In this document: positions 1-4,072 of the stretch, piece after piece
How the letters are laid out: each line of letters starts with the position of its first letter
Position numbering within the stretch: the stretch's first letter is position 1
DNA from: Methanomicrobiales archaeon
Lineage (GTDB): Archaea; Halobacteriota; Syntropharchaeia; Alkanophagales; Methanospirareceae
NCBI GenBank assembly: GCA_003160755.1
Contig: QEXZ01000113.1
Location: 1 to 5,266 of the forward strand
DNA length: 5,266 nt
Reading direction: 5' to 3'
Program-made: the position numbers and the translations under genes
The notes under the pieces: model-generated
Database searches by the model: none
Seen by the model: the letters and a program-made list of their open reading frames with translations, nothing else
What the model was told of the DNA's origin: nothing

Positions 1-359
1 TCTGTAGTTAGAAGAGGTACCTTTTCCCTTTCTGAAGCGGCTATGAAAAGAGAACCGTATATCGTAATTTTATCGGCAATCGCAATTTCAAAAGCATCTT
101 CGATTAGTTCCTTTGCACTGATAACCTCACATGCACCAACAATAAAATCTATGCCCTTTCTCAGCGCCTTTAATGCAACCTCCCTTGATTCGTTGAAGAA
201 CACCACCCTCTTCCATGCAACATTTGCCACTTCTGCAATTGCAAGATCAACAGTTATCAATTTGTAATTCGCTGCAACTCTTTCCGCCCTCTCAGAAGAT
301 TCTTCTTTAAAAAATATCGCTGCAATAACACTTGAATCCAGGATTACTCTATCTAGCAT
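1..359 (-). CDS. vapC: VapC-family PIN-domain toxin, 3' end outside window, one acidic residue lost
   Basis: The visible 119 codons read as a PIN-domain protein, the ribonuclease half of a VapBC toxin-antitoxin pair. PIN nucleases hold metal with about four acidic residues. The first is D8 in the opening strand (VILDSSVIAA) and the second is E43 in the motif IAEVAN. The last would be the residue after LLTT; its first two bases (GA) allow Asp or Glu before the window edge. The third should be the Asp of a YDxLxxAxxE motif, but the sequence reads YGSLFIAASE, with Gly at 102 (codon at 54-56), one base change from Asp. The ATG at 357-359 follows a GAGG-type ribosome site and overlaps the end of the antitoxin remnant, the usual vapBC arrangement. 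Family assignment is firm. Activity is doubtful, because the third acidic residue is missing and no complete antitoxin precedes it. Confidence 0.85.
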   Translation of the reverse strand, partial: MLDRVILDSSVIAAIFFKEESSERAERVAANYKLITVDLAIAEVANVAWKRVVFFNESREVALKALRKGIDFIVGACEVISAKELIEDAFEIAIADKITIYGSLFIAASEREKVPLLTT

Positions 360-414
360 CTCTATCCTCTCTTATTAGTTCAGCAGCACTCACCTCCATC
401 TTATTGCTTTTTTC
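349..414 (-). pseudogene. vapB: VapB-type antitoxin remnant (C-terminal 21 codons)
   Basis: The frame that stops at 349-351, overlapping the vapC start, encodes a short hydrophilic helix ending in SAAELIREDRDAR. This resembles the toxin-binding tail of archaeal VapB antitoxins. In the same frame a TGA lies at 415-417 and a TAA just before it, so no DNA-binding N-terminal domain is joined to the tail. An ATG at 397-399 could start a 16-residue peptide, but it has no ribosome site at a normal distance. No ribbon-helix-helix or AbrB-like sequence appears in the other two frames upstream. The overlap with vapC and the tail sequence support the assignment. I infer that the antitoxin lost its front part by deletion or frameshift. 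A functional free-standing tail peptide is possible but unlikely. Confidence 0.55.
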
Positions 415-454
415 TCATTATATTATGGACTGGGATTGCTGCTGAGATCATCTC

Positions 455-592
455 TCACCCCTCATTCAAAATATCTTTCATCGCATCCTTAATCCTTACA
501 AAGATATTAGGAAAATATCGCTCTAAGAACTCTTCAGGAGTATTTTGAAGTCTATCAACTTCTGTATCGTTCGTTAATTCCGCGTCCGCTCG
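455..592 (-). pseudogene. 45-codon open stretch, C-terminal end of an unrecognised protein
   Basis: A frame open from the TAA at 593-595 to the TGA at 455-457 gives 45 residues of protein-like composition. It is an acidic stretch followed by an amphipathic segment containing EEFLERYFPNIFVRIKDAMK. There is no ATG, GTG or TTG near its front; the first ATG (479-481) leaves only eight codons. It therefore reads as the tail of a gene whose start is gone, probably cut by the same decay that affects the integrase upstream and the antitoxin downstream. I do not recognise the family. The end of this frame carries a GGGGTGA motif three bases before an ATG (449-451), which opens a 16-residue frame of no recognisable meaning. 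That it was ever coding is a judgement from residue composition only. Confidence 0.3.
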
Positions 593-595
593 TTA

Positions 596-729
596 AAACT
601 TATATGCTATCGCGAGACTCTACGGCTCTACGGGGCTGCTTCTGGGTTATCGTGACGCCAATGGGTTTGACAAGCCTGCAAATCCAACCGATAAAATTGG
701 TTATCTCTTTGCGATTCCTCATAAATGGA
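596..729. other. Degenerate stretch, possible trace of the integrase C-terminal half
   Basis: No convincing gene lies here. In the integrase frame on the minus strand, past its stop, the residues DNPEAAP (about 631-651) recall the segment that follows the beta-hairpin in archaeal Xer integrases (D-N-P-x-A-P-L-W). However, they come about ten residues later than expected and several stops intervene. No HxxR or catalytic Tyr is visible. An 8-base tandem copy (CTCTACGG twice, about 618-633) and a 10-base repeat (GATTCCTCAT at 713-722 and 752-761) suggest local slippage or duplication. Confidence 0.3.
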
Positions 730-1142
730 TCAATGCCAGAGTCGGCGAAACTGATTCCTCATGCCTGTCTTTCCACGCACCACTGCTATCGCTCCATACC
801 GGTCAAAATCTATGTCCCGGACCTTGATGAGGCTTCCGATTTCTCCTACTCGAATACCTCCTTCGTAAAGCATCGCTATTATTGCCCTGTCCCTAAAATT
901 CTCCGCTACATCTATCATTGCCGATGTCTCGTGCTCCGTAAGAAGGTCATCAGGTAATTTCCTTGGCTTCCTCAAACTTATCCAATCTACTTCTTCACGC
1001 TTCCCCTATCCCTCGCGCAATTTTGTGGCTGACAAATTCCAGTATCAGCCCCTTATCTCCATCGCTCAATGATGATTTGCGTGCCCTCTCCCCTCTCTTC
1101 GGCACGTTCCACCTTCTTCTTGTAATTATGTATATCTTCCAC
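730..1142 (-). pseudogene. Tyrosine recombinase (archaeal Xer/phage integrase family), frameshifted and truncated
   Basis: Three reading frames taken in turn rebuild the front two thirds of an archaeal tyrosine recombinase. Frame one (from GTG 1140-1142) gives the N-terminal helix with IHNYKKKVERAEER and ends at a TAA (1053-1055). Frame two (about 1060 to 995) gives GDKGLILEFVSHKIARGIGE and stops at 995-997. Frame three runs from about 1005 to the stop at 730-732. It carries RKLPDDLLTEHE, then the catalytic-domain opening with LYEGGIRVGEI, whose Arg is the first catalytic Arg, and the beta-hairpin Lys in VRGKTG. Each shift is one extra base (or two lost). The second half, with the HxxR and the Tyr nucleophile, is missing, so the protein cannot recombine DNA. 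The gene starts 43 nt from the 3' end of tRNA-Asn and runs the same way, the standard position for an integrase of a tRNA-targeting element. Family identity is strong. Confidence 0.82.
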
Positions 1143-1145
1143 ACA

Positions 1146-1160
1146 CTCACAAATTGTGAG
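1146..1160. repeat. Perfect 15-nt palindrome between tRNA-Asn and the integrase remnant
   Basis: CTCACAAATTGTGAG is a perfect inverted repeat with 7-base arms around one central A. It lies 25 nt past the tRNA 3' end and directly before the likely integrase start. The position and symmetry fit an operator for a dimeric regulator controlling the integrase. A recombinase-binding site is another possibility, but the one-base spacer is too short for a Xer/dif core, which has about 6 bases between 11-base arms. Confidence 0.5.
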
Positions 1161-1184
1161 AGGGGACTTAAACTTTTGCATTTA

Positions 1185-1257
1185 CGCCGCCGACAGGACT
1201 CGAACCTGTGACAAGCCGGTTAACAGCCGGGCACTCTACCAACTGAGTTACGGCGGC
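1185..1257 (-). tRNA. tRNA-Asn (anticodon GTT)
   Basis: The minus strand folds into a complete 73-nt cloverleaf. The acceptor stem is GCCGCCG with CGGCGGC and discriminator G. The D arm is ACTC/GAGT around AGTTGGTA. The anticodon loop is CTGTTAA with anticodon GTT. The variable region is five bases, and the T arm is ACAGG-TTCGAGT-CCTGT. CCA is not encoded, as is common in archaea. One flaw shows: positions 27 and 43 in the anticodon stem are both C, so only four of the five stem pairs form. The other stems are perfect. The integrase remnant begins just after the 3' end, which suggests this gene was an integration target. It probably still works, because one end-of-stem mismatch is usually tolerated. 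Confidence 0.95.
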
Positions 1258-1280
1258 AGAAAGGTATTCGTGGTTCTGCA

Positions 1281-1290
1281 CTATTTTATT
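1281..1290 (-). promoter_or_regulatory. TATA box of tRNA-Asn
   Basis: The minus strand reads AATAAAATAG here, centred about 28 nt before the first base of the mature tRNA, which is the archaeal TATA spacing for a transcript starting at or just before the tRNA. A second A/T-rich element (TTTAAATAAG) lies about 20 nt further upstream and is the alternative. Confidence 0.5.
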
Positions 1291-1318
1291 ATCTGTCTGT
1301 TCTTATTTAAACATAAAT

Positions 1319-1573
1319 TTAACGTCTAACATATACGTTACCACGGATAATCTTGTTAGCTGGCTTCCTATGATACACCGCTTCTCTGGCAAATGTTTCA
1401 CCACAGTTCGGGCATTTTAAATCGCCGTCTGTGTAATCTTCGCTTATCCGGTCTTTGTAGCATTTTATCAGCGACCCGATACCTTCTTTTTGGTATTTGT
1501 AGAGTAAAGTCCGGCATTTAGTGCAGTAAACCTTTATTATGCGTGTTTTCCTTCCTTTTTTCTTCCTTGCCAT
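1319..1573 (-). CDS. Small archaeal zinc-ribbon protein, 84 aa, function unknown
   Basis: A basic 84-residue protein starts MARKKKGRKTR. It then has a first Cys knuckle CTKC (C17, C20), a lone Cys at 38, and a second knuckle CPNC (C54, C57) in the phrase DGDLKCPNCGETFARE, and it ends with a basic tail. Two CxxC pairs about 34 residues apart make a zinc ribbon, and the Lys/Arg-rich start suggests nucleic-acid or ribosome contact (inference). I know of no assigned function for such proteins. The ATG at 1571-1573 was chosen over an in-frame TTG six codons upstream because the basic MARKKKGRK start looks like a native N-terminus. Neither start has a clear Shine-Dalgarno site. Transcription probably starts near 1595 from the TATA element at 1617-1625. 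It is divergent from the DUF166 gene, and its stop lies just upstream of the tRNA-Asn promoter. Confidence 0.8.
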   Translation of the reverse strand: MARKKKGRKTRIIKVYCTKCRTLLYKYQKEGIGSLIKCYKDRISEDYTDGDLKCPNCGETFAREAVYHRKPANKIIRGNVYVRR

Positions 1574-1616
1574 AACCGCAGACCTATTCAAAATTTATCA
1601 TGCTGTAGCACAGAAG

Positions 1617-1625
1617 ATTTATACC
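1617..1625. promoter_or_regulatory. TATA-like element possibly shared by two divergent genes
   Basis: On the minus strand this reads GGTATAAAT preceded by an A/T-rich tract. It lies 44-52 nt before the zinc-ribbon ATG, giving a transcript start near 1595 and a leader of about 20 nt. On the plus strand the same bases read ATTTATACC preceded by GAAG. They lie 45-53 nt before the DUF166 ATG, giving a start near 1648. The gap contains no better TATA match for either gene. Confidence 0.45.
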
Positions 1626-1630
1626 AATTT

Positions 1631-1653
1631 TTTTTTTATCGTTGATAAAAAAA
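1631..1653. repeat. Perfect 10-bp A/T-rich inverted repeat in the divergent promoter gap
   Basis: TTTTTTTATC, a three-base spacer GTT, then GATAAAAAAA form a perfect inverted repeat with 10-base arms. The repeat lies between the TATA-like element and the DUF166 start, overlapping the expected plus-strand transcription start. It could be an operator for a dimeric regulator, or its T tracts could act as a bidirectional stop signal that insulates the two genes. Confidence 0.55.
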
Positions 1654-1669
1654 GATTAAGAATCGTTCT

Positions 1670-2368
1670 ATGAATAACCGAATATACATACTCTATCACG
1701 GGTCGTTTGGGGAACTGGTAACCGAGCATCTGGCTATGAGCGAGTTTGCCGAGCAGATAGTGGGTTTATACGACCTTAAAGTCGCATCCGTGTCGCTTGA
1801 CGAGCCGGAGAAGGACATGCCGGAGGACATCCCGTTACCCGAGTGTGACCTTCTACTGGTGCTTGGCATACTCCCAAAAGCAGGGGACCTCGTGCCAATC
1901 ATCGCGGAACGAACAGTGGCAAAGGCCGTTCTCTGGCCTATCGAAGACCCGAACTTGATACCGGAGGGTAAATATTCGATTGCCGAGGAGCTAAAAAAGA
2001 ATGGCGTACATACTGAGTTCCCAGAACCTCTTTGTTCGCTGGATACGGATACGAGCGACAATGAACAGGTAAAATCGTTTGTCGCATCTTTCGGAATGCC
2101 GAAATTTGAGCTGAGGGTTAATGCGAAACAGAAGGTTATCGAAACCATAAAAGTTACTCGCGATACGCCCTGCGGCACGGCATCAAAAATCGCACCGAAG
2201 CTCGTGGGTATGTCTTACAAAGATATGAAATCGTTTGAAGACGCGGTTGCGCAGATGCACGACAACGAGTGTGTGGCGTATATGGGTCCTGAAAGACCGA
2301 TAATGCAGCAGGCAGGTAGATTGCTCGTAGATGCGATAAAAGAGGCCTTACACAAACCTGCGCAATAA
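1670..2368 (+). CDS. DUF166 family protein (methanogen-type 'putative thymidylate synthase')
   Basis: This 232-residue protein matches the archaeal DUF166 family, which databases often label a methanogen-type thymidylate synthase. As far as I know that label is not firmly proven, so it is not adopted here. The N-terminus IYILYHGSFGELV looks like a Rossmann-type beta strand with a Gly-containing loop. The phrase CDLLLVLGILPKAGDLVPIIAE (59-80) gives a second hydrophobic strand and helix. The likely functional motifs carry cysteines: EFPEPLCSLD (C122) and TRDTPCGTASKIAPKL (C168), followed by HDNEC (C201). Cysteines at 59, 122, 168 and 201 could bind metal or act in catalysis (inference). There are no membrane segments or signal peptide, so it is cytoplasmic. 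The ATG has no clear ribosome site and about a 20-nt predicted leader. It is transcribed alone, away from the zinc-ribbon gene, and ends in a G-free intergenic tract. Confidence 0.85.
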   Translation: MNNRIYILYHGSFGELVTEHLAMSEFAEQIVGLYDLKVASVSLDEPEKDMPEDIPLPECDLLLVLGILPKAGDLVPIIAERTVAKAVLWPIEDPNLIPEGKYSIAEELKKNGVHTEFPEPLCSLDTDTSDNEQVKSFVASFGMPKFELRVNAKQKVIETIKVTRDTPCGTASKIAPKLVGMSYKDMKSFEDAVAQMHDNECVAYMGPERPIMQQAGRLLVDAIKEALHKPAQ

Positions 2369-2374
2369 CGAGTG

Positions 2375-2449
2375 AAAAAACCTAAACTCTAATTTCTAAA
2401 CACTTAACCTTCAAACAATTTCAAAATTCAAAATCCTAATACCTAAACA
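2375..2449 (+). repeat. G-free low-complexity tract with a loose 7-nt period
   Basis: Seventy-five consecutive plus-strand bases contain no G, though C is frequent. Short variants on CCTAAAC, TCTAATT, TCTAAAC, ACTTAAC recur about every seven bases over the first half, and TTCAAAA-type variants over the second half. This looks like a degenerate heptanucleotide repeat. It fills the gap between the DUF166 stop and the ATPase remnant. No T run suitable as a terminator follows the DUF166 stop on the plus strand. Confidence 0.55.
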
Positions 2450-2498
2450 GCACACGACCTAACGAGCCTGTAAAACCTTGTAAAGAGCTTAGTTTTGG

Positions 2499-2640
2499 AT
2501 GCTCTCGACCCCCCCACACCGCCAGAAAAATGCGGTCTATGTCCTCAAGCTCGACCCCGTATCTTCGCAGCAGAACCTTTATACCCACCGCCACGGCAGT
2601 TTTCGCGAGGTTTGCATGACTTCTGTTTGCGAATCGTTGT
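2499..2640 (-). pseudogene. C-terminal scrap of a DUF4445 ASKHA ATPase (RACo/RamA-like corrinoid activator)
   Basis: A minus-strand frame just past the dehydrogenase stop contains ANLAKTAVAVGIKVLLRRYG followed by VELEDIDRIFLA. In DUF4445 proteins this region reads roughly q-LAK-aA-aaGI-iLLe-aGi--eDIdrv-LAGgFG. These are the ATP-dependent activators that reduce corrinoid proteins of methyltransferase systems (RamA, RACo). The glycine motif that should follow, LAGGFGEH, is broken: the frame reads LAVWGGREH across a run of seven G (minus strand), as expected from slippage or substitutions. The frame then drifts on to a TAG at 2436-2438 with no family likeness. Everything before the LAK helix (ferredoxin domain, first ATPase domain) is absent. 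Only about 45 of the usual several hundred residues remain, so it cannot function. Confidence 0.65.
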
Positions 2641-2646
2641 GTTTTG

Positions 2647-3780
2647 CTATACGAAGCCGGGAGCTGACGAAAACAGCGACCAGCGTCTATAACCCATGGC
2701 TTTCTTCAGCCGCTGTACGGCGAGGTCCACGGCAGCTTCCCGAGGCAGTATCCCTTTGGTTGCAGCTTCCTCCAGCACCAGCAGGGTATTGCGCCGCAGC
2801 TTCTCCTCAATAGCTTGAAATGCCGCCGACTGGCAGGCTCTTTGACACTCCATAGCCGCGCAGATCGCGCCACCCGCATTGGCGATAAAATCGGGAACAC
2901 AGAGCACTCCTTTTTCGTAAAGGTACTTTTCCGCACCATGAGTGATGGGAATGTTGGCACCCTCGATCACCAGCTTGGCTTTCAGGCGGTTTACGTTTTC
3001 CTCATCTATAACATCGGGCCGCGCCGCAGGAATCCAGATATCGCACTCGATGTCGATCACGGCGTCACGATCGAGCTTCTTTCCGTCCGGATAATCGGCT
3101 ACACTCTTGCCCGCCTTCTTCAGCTCGATCAATGCGTGGACATCAAGCCCCTGGGGATTGTAGATTGCCCCCCGGGAATCGGCCACACCCACCAGCATTG
3201 CCCCCTTTTCCGTGAGGAAACGGGCGGTGTGTTTACCCACGGCACCGAAGCCCTGAACTACGACCCGAGCCCCGTCCATATCGAAGTCGCAGTACTCGAG
3301 CGCGACCTCTGTGACGTGGCTGAGCCCCCATCCAGTCGCCCCGATCTCGTCAAGGGGTATTCCGCCGAATTCGCAGGGCAATCCCACCACCCTGCCGATC
3401 TCATCCTTCACCCAGGCCATGCATTCCTCATCGGTGCCCATGTCCGGAGCAAATATATACTCCTGAATTTCTCGCAATGAGCTTGCCAGGGCCCGAATCA
3501 GTGTCTCTTTCTCTTTTTTCGGCATCTTCGGATCGCCGTAGATCACCGACTTGCCGCCACCGTGAGGCAGATCGGCAGCGGCGTTCTTCAATGTCATGGT
3601 CCGTGCCAGCCGGAAGCACTCCTCCGTACTCACGTCAGGGGCCATGCGCAATCCACCGATCGCCGGACCTCTGGCTACGTTGTCCACCACCAGAACTGCC
3701 TTCAGCCCCACCGAAGGCTCATAAACGTGAATGACCTTTGTCGGCCCTAACTCATCTGCAAATCTAAAGATGTCTTCCAT
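2647..3780 (-). CDS. Glu/Leu/Phe/Val-type amino acid dehydrogenase
   Basis: This 377-residue, apparently complete enzyme carries out reversible NAD(P)-dependent oxidative deamination of an amino acid to its 2-oxo acid and ammonium in the cytoplasm. The substrate-binding half has the carboxylate-binding Lys K65 (MTLKNAAA), the catalytic Lys K77 in LPHGGGKS, and the catalytic Asp D113 in APDMGT. The nucleotide half has VVVQGFGAVGKH (GxGxxG at 177-182) and an Asp (D201) ending the second strand, which suggests NAD over NADP. IEGANIP and the ANAGG motif (N301) follow. The length is near leucine dehydrogenase (about 365) and shorter than hexameric glutamate dehydrogenase (about 420), but the GGGKS context does not settle the substrate. 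ATG 3778-3780 was chosen over the TTG just before it because it is the stronger start codon and sits 8 nt from GGAGG. Its tail runs to within a few bases of an ATPase remnant. Confidence 0.9.
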   Translation of the reverse strand: MEDIFRFADELGPTKVIHVYEPSVGLKAVLVVDNVARGPAIGGLRMAPDVSTEECFRLARTMTLKNAAADLPHGGGKSVIYGDPKMPKKEKETLIRALASSLREIQEYIFAPDMGTDEECMAWVKDEIGRVVGLPCEFGGIPLDEIGATGWGLSHVTEVALEYCDFDMDGARVVVQGFGAVGKHTARFLTEKGAMLVGVADSRGAIYNPQGLDVHALIELKKAGKSVADYPDGKKLDRDAVIDIECDIWIPAARPDVIDEENVNRLKAKLVIEGANIPITHGAEKYLYEKGVLCVPDFIANAGGAICAAMECQRACQSAAFQAIEEKLRRNTLLVLEEAATKGILPREAAVDLAVQRLKKAMGYRRWSLFSSAPGFV

Positions 3781-3788
3781 CAACTATC

Positions 3789-3793
3789 CCTCC
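3789..3793 (-). promoter_or_regulatory. Shine-Dalgarno site of the dehydrogenase gene
   Basis: GGAGG on the minus strand lies 8 nt before the ATG at 3778-3780 and 5 nt before an adjacent TTG. It is the clearest ribosome binding site among the intact genes in the window and favours the ATG. Confidence 0.7.
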
Positions 3794-3820
3794 GCATCTA
3801 AATTCTCTTATGTTCTTATA

Positions 3821-3828
3821 TATTTAAA
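3821..3828 (-). promoter_or_regulatory. Archaeal TATA box of the dehydrogenase gene
   Basis: The minus strand reads TTTAAATA, extended by TATAAG, and is preceded by GGAAAGCA, which fits a purine-rich BRE. The predicted transcript start is near 3797-3800, leaving a leader of about 18-20 nt that contains the ribosome site. This is the best promoter match in the window. Confidence 0.7.
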
Positions 3829-3840
3829 TGCTTTCCGCTG

Positions 3841-4072
3841 ATTGCCGCTCCTGTGCTTAGGTGAAGTGGTTAAGCGTGATCTGGATGATAAAGTGCAATA
3901 TGAAATGCGTTGTCTTCAAACGTTCAGATGGCATCAATATTGCAGGGATGGGGTACAATAAAACGGACAAAAACAGAGAGAGAAAAAGAAATGCTTTGCA
4001 CTTCTTATAACAATCGTTTAACGGCTCGCTGCACTCTCCCAAATTTTTTCTTGATTATAGAGGGGGCTAAAA
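3841..4072. other. Intergenic stretch with no supportable gene
   Basis: This lies between the dehydrogenase promoter and the transglutaminase stop. A plus-strand frame (3847-3960) gives a 38-residue peptide containing GEVVKRDLDDKVQYEMRC and ending at a TAA. A minus-strand frame (3857-4042, start TTG) has a hydrophobic middle. They overlap in opposite directions, neither has a ribosome site, and neither is recognised. The plus-strand peptide has more natural composition and might be a gene remnant. No RNA fold or terminator is evident; the transglutaminase stop is followed by TTTT only. Confidence 0.4.

Noticed and set aside
503..519. Inverted repeat GATATT-AGGAA-AATATC as a terminator
   Set aside because: Short A/T stem inside an open frame with no T run after it; within chance expectation.
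600..722. Minus-strand ATG frame of 40 codons after the integrase stop
   Set aside because: No family likeness and no ribosome site; it falls inside a decayed stretch.
604..957. 117-codon plus-strand open frame opposite the integrase remnant
   Set aside because: It is antisense to clear integrase homology in 730-957, its composition is unlike a protein, and it has no ribosome site.
1146..1160. Palindrome as a Xer/dif recombination site
   Set aside because: Dif-type sites have about 11-base arms and a 6-base centre; here the arms are 7 bases and the centre is 1 base.
1696..2178. 160-codon minus-strand open frame opposite DUF166
   Set aside because: Serine- and Phe-rich shadow of the real gene; DUF166 homology is on the plus strand.
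2375..2449. G-free tract as a CRISPR array or exact tandem repeat
   Set aside because: Units are only loosely similar and about 7 nt long; there are no repeat-spacer units.
2505..2520. Run of seven C as part of a G-quadruplex
   Set aside because: Only one long G run on the minus strand with no further G tracts nearby; better explained as a slippage site in the ATPase remnant.
2815..3480. 221-codon plus-strand open frame opposite the dehydrogenase
   Set aside because: The minus strand shows all catalytic motifs of the dehydrogenase; this frame is a shadow of a higher-GC gene.
3857..4042. 61-codon minus-strand frame with a hydrophobic segment, a possible small membrane protein
   Set aside because: TTG start, no ribosome site, low-complexity Phe/Leu run arising opposite an A/G-rich stretch; not supportable.
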